Shown piece by piece: positions 8,837 to 15,231 of a stretch of DNA of 64,000 bases. The number at the start of each line of letters is the position of its first letter. Position 1 is the first letter of the stretch. The DNA comes from Hyphomicrobiales bacterium (GTDB lineage: Bacteria > Pseudomonadota > Alphaproteobacteria > Rhizobiales > Beijerinckiaceae): positions 62,001-126,000 of the forward strand of contig JAFLCX010000002.1 of assembly GCA_017302635.1 (NCBI GenBank), read 5' to 3'. The notes under the pieces were generated by a model that saw only the letters and a program-made list of their open reading frames with translations, searched no databases and was not told the DNA's origin. The position numbers and the translations under genes were made by a program.

Positions 8837-9195
8837 CTCGCCTTCGCCTGTTCGAGCAGGAATTCCTGCAAGCGACCGGAGATCGCGGCGAGCGGCACAA
8901 GGCGCTCGTTGAGGACGTCTATCGTCCCGCGCATGCGCTCCAATTCAAGCTGCATCTTGTGGACGCTTTCCCGATCGGGAACGCCGCTGAGCTCGCCCTC
9001 GACTCGAGAGACGCGGTCCTCGACCGCGTCGATCTTTGCGCCGAGATCCTTCGCGACGGCCGAGAGCCGCTGGTCCACAACCTCGACTTGGGCCTTGGCC
9101 TCCTTCCCCGACCGCGTGAGCCACGCGAAGAGGAAGGCACCCACGGCGATCAGCCCGTTGATTGCGTTGATCCATTGGTTGGCGTTTTCGGGCAT
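8833..9195 (-). CDS. DUF2730 membrane-anchored coiled-coil protein (Mu gp25-like)
   Basis: 120 residues starting MPENANQWINAINGL. Residues 9-30 (INGLIAVGAFLFAWLTR) form one membrane segment; the rest is a long coiled coil (VDQRLSAVAKDLGAKIDAVEDRVSRVEGEL). This is the standard DUF2730 layout of Mu gp25. It overlaps the TraR-type gene (TGATG) and the gp26-like gene (GTGA). The role in infection is not established. Confidence 0.8.
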   Translation of the reverse strand: MPENANQWINAINGLIAVGAFLFAWLTRSGKEAKAQVEVVDQRLSAVAKDLGAKIDAVEDRVSRVEGELSGVPDRESVHKMQLELERMRGTIDVLNERLVPLAAISGRLQEFLLEQAKAR

Positions 9196-9398
9196 CAGAC
9201 GCGCCTCTCGAAATTTGTCTGGCAGTGGATGCAGCGGGTGGCGAAGGGCGCGGCGGCGCGGCGCGCCTCGGGGATTTCCGAGCCGCAATCCTCACAATGG
9301 ATGCAGCCCGGATGCGCGATCTGGTCCGCAGCACGGATAATGCAGACCTCACGTTCGAGCTCTGTGGCCGCTGCGGCTTCGTCGATCAGGTCACTCAC
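9195..9398 (-). CDS. DksA/TraR-type C4 zinc-finger protein
   Basis: 67 residues with a four-cysteine zinc finger: CEDC (35-38) and CIHC (56-59), within the TraR-like frame GCIHCEDCGSEIPEARRAA. The N-terminal helix SDLIDEAAAATELERE fits the TraR coiled-coil tip that enters the RNA polymerase secondary channel. Starts with GTG at 9398, overlapping the Rz1 stop by 4 bases. It probably tunes host transcription during late infection; TraR-like genes are regular members of Mu and P2 late regions. Confidence 0.85.
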   Translation of the reverse strand: MSDLIDEAAAATELEREVCIIRAADQIAHPGCIHCEDCGSEIPEARRAAAPFATRCIHCQTNFERRV

Positions 9399-9664
9399 GG
9401 CGCGCGCTCCACGGCCGCCTTGCGACGGGCCTCGCATTCGAGAAGAGCAATGCCGTCGCGCGCGAGGGCGCGTTCCAACTCTGAGGCAGCGCCGGTGCGA
9501 AGCGCTGTCGGCCGTGCGCAGGGCTGCTTCGCGCTTTCCGGAATCGGGCGGGTGACGATGACCGTGCGCAAGTCAGGGGCCTCCGGTGCGGTGGCCGCGC
9601 AGGCGGTTAAGAGCATCGCGACGCTCAGGGCTGATGCAGTTCTGGTCAGCGCCGGTCTGCGCAT
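9395..9664 (-). CDS. Outer-membrane spanin lipoprotein (Rz1-like)
   Basis: 89 residues with a lipoprotein signal: MRRPALTRTASALSVAMLLTAC, lipobox LLTAC with the Cys at about residue 22. The mature part is short and proline-containing (APEAPDLRTVIVTRPIPESAKQPC). It begins inside the 3' part of the Rz-like gene in another frame, overlapping it by 92 bases, the classic nested Rz/Rz1 arrangement. It would pair with the inner-membrane spanin to fuse inner and outer membranes at lysis. Confidence 0.85.
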   Translation of the reverse strand: MRRPALTRTASALSVAMLLTACAATAPEAPDLRTVIVTRPIPESAKQPCARPTALRTGAASELERALARDGIALLECEARRKAAVERAP

Positions 9665-9992
9665 GGCGGGTCTCCCATTCGATGAGCGATTGCGTGAGCG
9701 AGCCGATCGCCCGCTCGGCGGCGGCCGAGGAGGCGGCGGCCTCAACGGCTTGCCGTGCGCGCTCGGTCTCGGCCTTGGCGTTCGACTCGGCGATTTCCTT
9801 GCGCCAATGCGCGTCGCGCGACGCGCGCTCTTCGATCCGCGCCGTCTCGACCATGCGCTCGATCGCGGCCATGCCGCGCCAGAAGCCGAGGCCTGCGGCC
9901 GCGAATAGGCCTGCGATCACGAGGCCGAGGACCAGCCCGCGCGAGAGTTTCAAACCGCCTTCAGCGGCTCCGGTGAACAGCGCGCCGATCAT
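9573..9992 (-). CDS. Inner-membrane spanin (Rz-like)
   Basis: 139 residues with one N-terminal membrane segment (LVLGLVIAGLFAAAGLGFW, about residues 20-38) and a periplasmic coiled coil rich in Ala, Glu and Arg (ETARIEERASRDAHWRKEIAESNAKAETERARQAVEAAASSAAAERAI). Topology and the nested outer spanin gene identify it as the i-spanin. It follows the holin candidate and a tiny membrane ORF in the lysis cassette. Confidence 0.8.
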   Translation of the reverse strand: MIGALFTGAAEGGLKLSRGLVLGLVIAGLFAAAGLGFWRGMAAIERMVETARIEERASRDAHWRKEIAESNAKAETERARQAVEAAASSAAAERAIGSLTQSLIEWETRHAQTGADQNCISPERRDALNRLRGHRTGGP

Positions 9993-10054
9993 GAGAGCTC
10001 ATCCCAGAACCAGCCGACGAGCCCGCCGAGAGCCAGAGCGATGAACATCATCAT
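9989..10054 (-). CDS. 21-residue single-span membrane microprotein (candidate)
   Basis: A tiny frame beginning with three ATG codons, MMMFIALALGGLVGWFWDELS, overlaps the holin-like gene by ATGA and the Rz-like gene by ATGA. It would be one transmembrane helix with a short acidic tail. The conserved 4-base overlaps on both sides and lack of any non-coding gap argue that it is translated; its size means the evidence is limited. It might be an antiholin or pinholin-like lysis regulator, which is inference from position only. Confidence 0.45.
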   Translation of the reverse strand: MMMFIALALGGLVGWFWDELS

Positions 10055-10332
10055 GCTGCCTCTTCCTCCGGCTCTTTCCGCCGCGCGCGTGCGGGGCGGT
10101 GCTGGCCGGCGATGGTGCGCATGTCGATCGAGCCGAAGGCGCGATGCACGCCGAGCAGCGCGACGATGAGCGCGACCATTGCCGGGACGATCGTCGGCGC
10201 GAGAGCCAGCGCTCCGGCCGACCCCCCGACGCCACCGACAACCACGATGAACACGAGAGTCCAGGCGCAGGCGCCCGAGATCCACATCGCGGTCTTCGAG
10301 GTCGAGTAGGAGGGCTTCTGGAGGTCGCTCAT
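10051..10332 (-). CDS. Putative holin, two membrane segments
   Basis: 93 residues: a short N-terminus (MSDLQKPSYSTSKTAM), then two hydrophobic segments, WISGACAWTLVFIVVVGGVGG (about 17-37) and ALALAPTIVPAMVALIVALLGV (about 41-62), and a strongly charged tail ending RRKEPEEEAA. Size, topology and place beside the spanin genes fit a class II holin. No family name is certain. Translation is coupled to the following microprotein by an ATGA overlap. Confidence 0.65.
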   Translation of the reverse strand: MSDLQKPSYSTSKTAMWISGACAWTLVFIVVVGGVGGSAGALALAPTIVPAMVALIVALLGVHRAFGSIDMRTIAGQHRPARARRKEPEEEAA

Positions 10333-10389
10333 CGACTCGACCCCGATTGACAACTCGAATACCGTTTCAGCCGCTTAAGGAGGCCAGCC

Positions 10390-10626
10390 ATGCATTTCGA
10401 CGCCGAAGAAAGAACTCTCGCGATCGCCACCGCTTTTCGAGCGCTGGTTGCCTCATTGGTCGACACGGGCGTGCTCGATACCGCGACCTTCGAAGAGCAC
10501 TCGACGCGCGGCGTCGCTTGGCTTGAAAGGATCGGCGAAACGCGCGCATCCTCGGCGCTTGCCGAGTTCATCGAACCGCTGCTCGCGGACATGCGGCGCG
10601 CAGACCAGCCTCGCGGCAATGTATAG
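10390..10626 (+). CDS. Small + strand protein against the late operon, unknown function
   Basis: A 78-residue protein (MHFDAEERTLAIATAFRALVASLVDTGVLD...) transcribed opposite to all surrounding late genes. It has a strong TTAAGGAGG ribosome site 9 bases before the ATG, and a TTGACA hexamer at 10347-10352 upstream, though no matching -10 box is evident. It is helical and acidic, without signal peptide or membrane segment. Its own orientation and signals suggest an independently expressed accessory gene ('moron'), perhaps active in the lysogen. The overlapping - strand frame has no ribosome site and a biased composition. Confidence 0.6.
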   Translation: MHFDAEERTLAIATAFRALVASLVDTGVLDTATFEEHSTRGVAWLERIGETRASSALAEFIEPLLADMRRADQPRGNV

Positions 10627-10662
10627 CCGCCCCAAAAGGCATCGGCTGAGTTCACTGGTGCA

Positions 10663-10917
10663 TCAGCCATCGGCCCGATCCTCCGGCAGCTTCACGCGCT
10701 CGGGACGAAAGATCGCCCGGTTGAACGCCATGAAGCCCTGCTCGATGTTGGTGCGGGCGATGGCGAGCCAGCGTTTGTCGAAGTCCGGATTGGCCTGAAC
10801 CAGATCGAGAGCGCACAGAACGCTCTCCTCCAAACGCTTGTTGGCGTTCACGAGCGCGACGCGCTCATTCGTCTGCACTGTGTACCCGGCGACGGGCAGG
10901 CCTTTGTTGTCAGTCAT
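10663..10917 (-). CDS. Acb2-like cyclic-oligonucleotide sponge candidate (anti-CBASS)
   Basis: 84 residues: MTDNKGLPVAGYTVQTNERVALVN..., then the C-terminal hairpin segment FDKRWLAIARTNIEQGFMAF (46-65) followed by NRAIFRP. 'GY....' near the N-terminus and 'D.RW.aIg.T..Q.GfMal.RaI..P' are the features I associate with the Acb2/Tad1 helical-hairpin family, small hexameric proteins that sequester cyclic di- and trinucleotides and so block CBASS and related defences. The gene lies in the lysis/late region where Mu-like phages often keep it, with 8-base overlap to the preceding small gene. Identity is by motif recall and should be tested by structure prediction. Confidence 0.65.
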   Translation of the reverse strand: MTDNKGLPVAGYTVQTNERVALVNANKRLEESVLCALDLVQANPDFDKRWLAIARTNIEQGFMAFNRAIFRPERVKLPEDRADG

Positions 10918-11080
10918 GGCTGAAAACCTCCTCCAGTTCGTCGAGCACCGGCCCGATTCGCGCTTCGCAATCCGCCTCGGTCGCACCGAGTGACTTGAGC
11001 TCGCGCACGGCTTCCGCCAGCGCCCGAAACGCTTGTTCGACCTTGACGAAGGCCGCCTCCTTTTGCGCTGCATCAGCCAT
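10910..11080 (-). CDS. Small helical late protein, unknown
   Basis: A 56-residue frame from the ATG at 11080: MADAAQKEAAFVKVEQAFRA, then LAEAVRELKSLGATEADCEA, ending DELEEVFSHD. It is one long amphipathic helix-type sequence with no membrane segment. It overlaps its upstream neighbour by 8 bases and the Acb2-like gene by 8 bases, the same spacing used throughout this module, which supports translation. No family is recognised. Confidence 0.6.
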   Translation of the reverse strand: MADAAQKEAAFVKVEQAFRALAEAVRELKSLGATEADCEARIGPVLDELEEVFSHD

Positions 11081-11234
11081 CGAGCCGCTCCGATTTCAGC
11101 TGATCGAGCTTGGCCTCGAGCACCGCGACCATGTCAGCGCGGCTGAGATACTCGTCGCCAGCCTCGATCGCGTCGTCGAGGCTCTGGTCGAAGGCGAGCT
11201 GGTAATCCGAGAACCCGTTCATGTCGTCACGCAT
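11073..11234 (-). CDS. Small acidic late protein, unknown
   Basis: 53 residues starting MRDDMNGFSDYQLAFDQSLDDA and ending AKLDQLKSERLDG. The start at 11234 gives the usual 8-base overlap with the endolysin stop; MNGF at 11222 is the alternative. Acidic and helical, with no recognised domain. It sits between the endolysin gene and the Acb2-like gene. Confidence 0.55.
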   Translation of the reverse strand: MRDDMNGFSDYQLAFDQSLDDAIEAGDEYLSRADMVAVLEAKLDQLKSERLDG

Positions 11235-11799
11235 CGCGCACCGCCTTGCGCTCATGCGGCAGCAGCGGGCGGGCGAGCCGAACGGGCTGGTCGAAGGGTG
11301 CAGCGAGCAGCGGCACAGCCCTCGGCCAGAAATGCCCCACGAGCTTCGCCTTCTGGAACATCTCGACAGAGACCGAGTCGTTCTGGTTGCCGCCGAGGCC
11401 CTGATTCATCAGGCCATTCTCGGCCGTGTAGAAGAAGACGTGGCCGGAAGCCGGGCCTCGACTGGACGAGATGACCGTGATGCAGCCGACCATCGGTTTT
11501 TCGAGCCGGATGAAATCGGGGTGCCTGACGAAGCTGCGTGCCATTGCCGTGCCCGAGGTTTTCACACCGGATTCGGCCAGCATGGCGTTGATGAAGATGG
11601 CGCACCACGGCACCTTGCCGTCGTCCATTTCACCAAACTGGGTGAGCCCGGCCATGCGCCGGTATTCGAGGATGCGCGGGTTCGATTTCGCGCCGGCGAC
11701 CTCCGTCTGGCCAATCTCATTGATCGCGAGCTTCAGCCAGGGCGGCAGGGTCCAGTTCGCGAGATGCGGTGCTTTGGCGACAGCTTTGGCAAGAGACAT
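11227..11799 (-). CDS. Endolysin, TIGR02594/NlpC-P60-like peptidase
   Basis: 190 residues. PPWLKLAINEIGQTEVAG, NPRILEYRRMAG, the nucleophile motif VPWCAIFINAML (Cys at about 66) and the histidine segment ASGHVFFYTAENG match the TIGR02594 cysteine-peptidase-like phage endolysins that cleave peptidoglycan stem peptides. There is no signal peptide, so release would need the holin. It is the first gene of the late block after the Mor-type activator, separated from it by a 90-base gap that probably holds a late promoter. Confidence 0.85.
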   Translation of the reverse strand: MSLAKAVAKAPHLANWTLPPWLKLAINEIGQTEVAGAKSNPRILEYRRMAGLTQFGEMDDGKVPWCAIFINAMLAESGVKTSGTAMARSFVRHPDFIRLEKPMVGCITVISSSRGPASGHVFFYTAENGLMNQGLGGNQNDSVSVEMFQKAKLVGHFWPRAVPLLAAPFDQPVRLARPLLPHERKAVRDA

Positions 11800-11862
11800 G
11801 GTGCGGCTCCGGAAAGGCTGAAAATCAGCGTCTCCGACCGTCGCCTTTATCGGGATTTTTCA

Positions 11863-11883
11863 GGGCTGCGACGCGCGTCGCGG
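11863..11883. repeat. Second copy of the 21-bp palindromic repeat
   Basis: The sequence GGGCTGCGACGCGCGTCGCG plus one G is identical at 3180-3200 and 11863-11883. Its core (11868-11881) is the perfect palindrome GCGACGCGCGTCGC. Both copies are in non-coding gaps of the late region: this one between the Mor-type activator gene and the endolysin gene, where the late promoter should be. Unlike the first copy it has no T-run at either side, so a protein-binding site or transcript processing hairpin is as likely as termination. Confidence 0.7.
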
Positions 11884-11889
11884 TGAGCC

Positions 11890-12294
11890 TCAGAACAGGT
11901 CTGACTGATCCGGGTCCTTCACGGCCGCGCACTTCGCATTGAACCGCTGGACCGAGCGGCGCGTGATGCCGAGATGGCGCGCAGTGTGTGTTGTCTTGTG
12001 CCCGCTTTCAAGGGCCTTCCGCATCGCCTCGGCACGCGCCAGCATGTCGCGCTTGTAGCTGCCGGTGGGGCCTAGGGGAATATCGAACTCGATCCGCCCG
12101 CGCCCCGATGTGAAATGATCGGAAAGCAGCTTGGCTTTTTCCATGCCCACGGCCTCGACCAGCCAGTTCTCCGGCCCGAGGCGCGACGCAAACCGGGCTG
12201 TGACACCGCCCTTCGCCTGCGCGACCGCCAGCGCGGCATCGAGGCCAGCGACTTCGGCGATTTCAGCCAGCAGGGCGGGCAAATGCTCACGCAT
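11890..12294 (-). CDS. Mor-family transcription activator
   Basis: 134 residues. The N-terminal half, LLAEIAEVAGLDAALAVAQAKGG and ENWLVEAVGMEKAKLLSDHF, matches the dimerisation domain of Mu Mor/C activators, and the C-terminal KTTHTARHLGITRRSVQRF is the helix-turn-helix. Mor drives middle/late phage transcription. Position at the end of the early operon, just before the lysis genes, fits. Start at 12294 overlaps the methyltransferase by 8 bases; an alternative ATG lies at 12306. Confidence 0.8.
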   Translation of the reverse strand: MREHLPALLAEIAEVAGLDAALAVAQAKGGVTARFASRLGPENWLVEAVGMEKAKLLSDHFTSGRGRIEFDIPLGPTGSYKRDMLARAEAMRKALESGHKTTHTARHLGITRRSVQRFNAKCAAVKDPDQSDLF

Positions 12295-12862
12295 GCGCCA
12301 CCTCATGATCAAACTTCGTGGCTTCGTTGCCCCAAGTGCTCCAGCCCGGCCGCGATTGACGCGCGAAAAGATCGACACGACGAGCCATCGGTGAAAAGCG
12401 CTCGACGAGCGTGTAGAACTCGTCCGGCTTGCGGGAGTGCTCGCGCGCCACGCCATTGAAAATAGACGGCATGGGCTTCTTTCGGACCGGCTCGCCGATC
12501 CGGCCGATCAGGATATCCTCGTGCAGCGTGCGGACGATATAGCCCGGCCCGAGGCGCGGCTTGCCATTCACCGTCACCTTGGCCCAGGCACAGCGAGAGA
12601 CATAGGTGAAGCCCCATGCGGTCATGACCTCGAAGGCGCGGTCGAGCAGCGGAGCGGAAGTCCAGAGGAAGAGCCAGCAATCCGAGCCCGCGAGATGCCC
12701 TACCGGAAACTGCTTGATGATGTCGATCGGCAGGCAATCGTAATGCGCCTGGGGAGCTTTGGCCTCGCCGTTCTCTGAACGCATTTCCACAAGCCACGGC
12801 GGGTCAGCCACGATGAGATCAGCACAGAAGGGAGCGAGAGGTTCAAAAGGCCAGTCACGCAT
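12287..12862 (-). CDS. MT-A70 family DNA N6-adenine methyltransferase
   Basis: 191 residues. The catalytic motif DPPW is at residues 20-23 (LIVADPPWLVEM), followed by LAGSDCWLFLWTSAPLLDRAFEVM, YVSRCAWAKV and a C-terminal FYTLVERFSPMARRVDLFARQ, all in the order expected of MT-A70 enzymes. It should methylate adenine in phage and host DNA, which could protect against restriction or change regulation. Target sequence unknown. It overlaps the upstream gene by 8 bases and the Mor-type gene by 8 bases. Confidence 0.88.
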   Translation of the reverse strand: MRDWPFEPLAPFCADLIVADPPWLVEMRSENGEAKAPQAHYDCLPIDIIKQFPVGHLAGSDCWLFLWTSAPLLDRAFEVMTAWGFTYVSRCAWAKVTVNGKPRLGPGYIVRTLHEDILIGRIGEPVRKKPMPSIFNGVAREHSRKPDEFYTLVERFSPMARRVDLFARQSRPGWSTWGNEATKFDHEVAHA

Positions 12863-13103
12863 CGTCGTCGCGCTCCGGCTTCGTGAACTGCCATTGGCGC
12901 TGGCCCACGGTGACCACAACATGGCCGCGCAGCACGAACTTCACGCCTTCAACCACAACCGCGTCGCCCTGTTTCTCGACGCCGCGTGCGACGAGCTGCG
13001 CGATATGCGCGCGGATCGCCTCGATATCGACGCCATGCTTGCGTTCGAGGTAGCGCAGCACAGCGTGATCGGTGACCGACGGAAGAGTGGCGCGTGCAGT
13101 CAT
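12855..13103 (-). CDS. Small early protein, unknown
   Basis: 82 residues: MTARATLPSVTDHAVLRYLERKHGVDIEAIRAHI..., ending VTVGQRQWQFTKPERDDDA. 'TDHAVLRYLER..GVD....R' is a pattern common in small phage proteins of alphaproteobacteria but I assign no function. Mixed alpha/beta with a C-terminal beta segment (VVVEGVKFVLRGHVVVTV). ATGA overlap with the preceding gene and 8-base overlap with the methyltransferase gene. Confidence 0.7.
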   Translation of the reverse strand: MTARATLPSVTDHAVLRYLERKHGVDIEAIRAHIAQLVARGVEKQGDAVVVEGVKFVLRGHVVVTVGQRQWQFTKPERDDDA

Positions 13104-13336
13104 TGCAGGTCCGCCCTGGTCACGGGTGGCAGCGGCTGCGCGCGCTCGATGTCGAGGAGGCGCGCGTTGATCTTGATCAGCCTGCGCACCCAGGGCCATT
13201 GCAAGCGCGGGCTGCCCTTGAAGCGCTCGATCGCCGCGCGCACTTCAGCCTGCTCGGCCAGCAACGCCTCACGCTCGCCGGCATAGACCAGCGGCGGGGC
13301 GAAGAGCCGATGCGAAGAGGAGGCGCGGGGTTTCAT
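13100..13336 (-). CDS. Small basic early protein, unknown
   Basis: 78 residues: MKPRASSSHRLFAPPLVYAGEREALLAEQAEVRAAIERF... with a basic helical centre (LQWPWVRRLIKINARLLDIER). It overlaps gemA by ATGA and the next gene by ATGA. The charge pattern could suit nucleic-acid binding. No family recognised. Confidence 0.6.
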   Translation of the reverse strand: MKPRASSSHRLFAPPLVYAGEREALLAEQAEVRAAIERFKGSPRLQWPWVRRLIKINARLLDIERAQPLPPVTRADLQ

Positions 13337-13776
13337 GGCGAAGCCTTCGCCCGGTTGAGCATGGCCTTGAGCGCCTCGACGACACTGGAGGCCTGCTTGT
13401 TGTCGAGCCAGTCGGGGTGGTCGACATCGGTCTGGCGCTTCACGAAGGCGAAAAGCGCCTGGCGCGATCCGTTCTCGATCAGGCCGCGCTGCGCGAGCTC
13501 GCTCCAGAGCCCGAAGATGAGACGCACCACTTTGCGGGCCGATTTCTTGCCATCCGGTGCACCCTTGAACGCCGGCTTGAAACCGGCCTTCACCATCGCC
13601 TCGATCACGAGGCCGAGCTCGGCCGGGCTCATCAGCGACGACGAGTTCTTCTTCGTGGCCGCGAGCAGGAGATCGCGATATTCGGGCTCATCAAGGCCGA
13701 GCTGCTTCTTGGCGATGTGGATCTGCGCAAGCAGCGCCTGGCGAGGATCGCGGGCGGGTTTCGGAGCGCGAGTCAT
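13333..13776 (-). CDS. gemA: GemA regulatory protein (Mu gp16, DUF1018)
   Basis: 147 residues. LAQIHIAKKQLGLDEPEYRDLL at residues about 16-37, then LVIEAMVKAGFKP, KVVRLIFGLWSELAQRGLI and a C-terminal alternation FVKRQTDVDHPDWLDNKQASSVVEALK are the diagnostic blocks of the GemA/DUF1018 family. In Mu, GemA alters host gene expression and DNA supercoiling during lytic growth. Here it is directly after the CtrA-like gene (overlap of 4 bases), in the early operon. Confidence 0.9.
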   Translation of the reverse strand: MTRAPKPARDPRQALLAQIHIAKKQLGLDEPEYRDLLLAATKKNSSSLMSPAELGLVIEAMVKAGFKPAFKGAPDGKKSARKVVRLIFGLWSELAQRGLIENGSRQALFAFVKRQTDVDHPDWLDNKQASSVVEALKAMLNRAKASP

Positions 13777-14153
13777 GCGGCTTGCTCCGTCAGTTGGCGG
13801 ACGCGGGCGCGGTTCTCGCTGCTCATCGAATAGCCCTGGCCCCAGATGGTGCCGATGGTGATGCCGTAGGGCGCGAGCTTCTTGCGCAACTTGCAGACAT
13901 ACACATCGACAATCTTGATCTCGGGCTCGTCGCCATCCATCCGCAGGGCGTAGAGCGCGTGCATCAGCTGGTCCCTGGTCGCTTGGCCGCGCTTCACCAG
14001 CACTCCGACCAGGCGCGCTTCGTGAGGCGTCAGGCCGAGAACAACAGAGGGCTCGAACTCTGCGCCCAGCGCGGCTTCGAGAGCGCGCAGCTGTTCGCGC
14101 AGCCTGTCGTTTTCGCCTTCAAGGGCTCTGATGCGCGCCTCCTGATCCATCAT
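13773..14153 (-). CDS. Stand-alone CtrA-like winged-helix DNA-binding protein
   Basis: 126 residues: an N-terminal coiled coil (residues 1-32, ARIRALEGENDRLREQLRAL) and an OmpR-type winged helix (38-112). The segment DEPEIKIVDVYVCKLRKKL (75-93) followed by GTIWGQGYSM is strikingly like the recognition domain of the cell-cycle master regulator CtrA (DEPELKIIDVFICKLRKKL...). There is no receiver domain, so it cannot be controlled by the CckA phosphorelay. It may bind host CtrA boxes as a competitor or constitutive activator. That is inference; the similarity is directly visible. Confidence 0.8.
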   Translation of the reverse strand: MMDQEARIRALEGENDRLREQLRALEAALGAEFEPSVVLGLTPHEARLVGVLVKRGQATRDQLMHALYALRMDGDEPEIKIVDVYVCKLRKKLAPYGITIGTIWGQGYSMSSENRARVRQLTEQAA

Positions 14154-14980
14154 GAGCGCACCCGGTTCTTGCGAGTGTTCTGGTAGAAAACGATTGTCAT
14201 TGCCCGCCAAACGGGCAGCTTCTTGGCGGTGGCAATCTCCGAAATCCGAGCCTCGAATTCGCGCATGCGGATGATCGAGGTGACGAGATTGGCCTGTTCG
14301 ATTTCGCCAGAGTAGTCCGGCCCGTGAAGCAACTCGTCGACTGCACGGATCAGGTCTGCGCTTACGGGGGTTGCACCCCCCTTCACGCATGTCTCGATCA
14401 CGACGCGTGCTTTCTGGGCCGAGCGCTTGCCGACGAGTTGCTTCAGGACGCCCACTGCGATGATATCGCCACGATCGAAAACCCCTCGTGGCGGCGGCAG
14501 ACGCAGGATGCGAGCGCCAGCTCGATCACATACTTGCTTTACGGTCAGAGCTGTTTCGTCACCAGCAGCGACAGCGGCCCAGAACAGCTGCAGCGAGCCC
14601 ATCGCGACGCGATCGACATTGTGACCGAGAAAGGCCTTGGCCTTATCGGTGACGGCGGTCACCTCGATCCGGATCACCGGGATTTTCGCGATGCCGCCAT
14701 GTGTTGCAGCTGCGATCGCCGTGTGCTGCCCGTCGATGATATCGAAGCATCCCGGCTCGGCGCTCTCGATGACTACCGGTGGCTTGAACCTGCGCCAATC
14801 AAAATCGGAGACAATCTTCTGGATGAGTGCGACTGAGCGGCGCGAGAGATCGCGCTGATAAGCGGGATCCACCCGCAACGCCGAAGGTGCCACCCAGAGG
14901 ATGACCGGCTCAGCCGTTTCCGGCGTGTTCGGCGTGATGTTGTCGGGGAGCGGAAGAGGCTGGATCGGCCGCGTTTTCAT
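14150..14980 (-). CDS. ParB-like nuclease-domain protein (second copy)
   Basis: 276 residues. WVAPSALRVDPAYQRDLSRRSVALIQKIVSDFDWRRFKPPVV then FDIIDGQHTAIAAATHGGIAKIPVI is the ParB/Srx N-terminal fold with 'DGQHTAIAA' in place of the GERR motif of chromosomal ParB. The remaining 170 residues lack the usual ParB HTH clearly. This phage has another ParB protein at 21944-22780. Proteins of this DGQHT type occur in phage early regions, function unclear, possibly DNA binding or regulation. Overlaps both neighbours by 1 to 4 bases. Confidence 0.75.
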   Translation of the reverse strand: MKTRPIQPLPLPDNITPNTPETAEPVILWVAPSALRVDPAYQRDLSRRSVALIQKIVSDFDWRRFKPPVVIESAEPGCFDIIDGQHTAIAAATHGGIAKIPVIRIEVTAVTDKAKAFLGHNVDRVAMGSLQLFWAAVAAGDETALTVKQVCDRAGARILRLPPPRGVFDRGDIIAVGVLKQLVGKRSAQKARVVIETCVKGGATPVSADLIRAVDELLHGPDYSGEIEQANLVTSIIRMREFEARISEIATAKKLPVWRAMTIVFYQNTRKNRVRS

Positions 14981-15231
14981 CACACCCTCCCGATCTTCGT
15001 GCAGGCGTCGGCCGGCACGCTGAAATGCGTGTTGCCGATGCGCACCTTGAGGCGATCGTTGAGCATGAGGGCGACGACTTCGCCGTCGAGCTCGTGTGGG
15101 GCGTGGATGCCCAGCCAATCCTCGAAGCGCACGCGGACCGGATCGCCCACGCGAAACTCCTGCGGCTCTTCCAGCGGGGCCGACCGCTTGACGATCGGCG
15201 CGATATCGATGGTGAGGGGGAGCGCGGTCAT
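14980..15231 (-). CDS. Small early protein, SH3-like fold possible
   Basis: 83 residues. FRVGDPVRVRFEDWLGIHAPHELDGEVVALMLNDRLKVRIGNTHFSVPADACTKIG reads as a five-stranded SH3/KOW-like barrel (GDPVRVRF...GEVVAL...LKVRIG...SVPAD). No family name can be given. It overlaps the preceding gene by ATGA and shares TGATG with the following gene, so it belongs to the early operon. Confidence 0.6.
   Translation of the reverse strand: MTALPLTIDIAPIVKRSAPLEEPQEFRVGDPVRVRFEDWLGIHAPHELDGEVVALMLNDRLKVRIGNTHFSVPADACTKIGRV

Noticed and set aside
9809..9826. 18-bp palindrome GCGCGTCGCGCGACGCGC
   Set aside because: Lies within the Rz-like coding region and is not a copy of the 21-bp repeat; likely Arg/Ala codon coincidence.
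10329..10670. 113-codon - strand frame opposite the + strand small gene
   Set aside because: Ser/Arg-biased, no ribosome site; the + strand frame has TTAAGGAGG.
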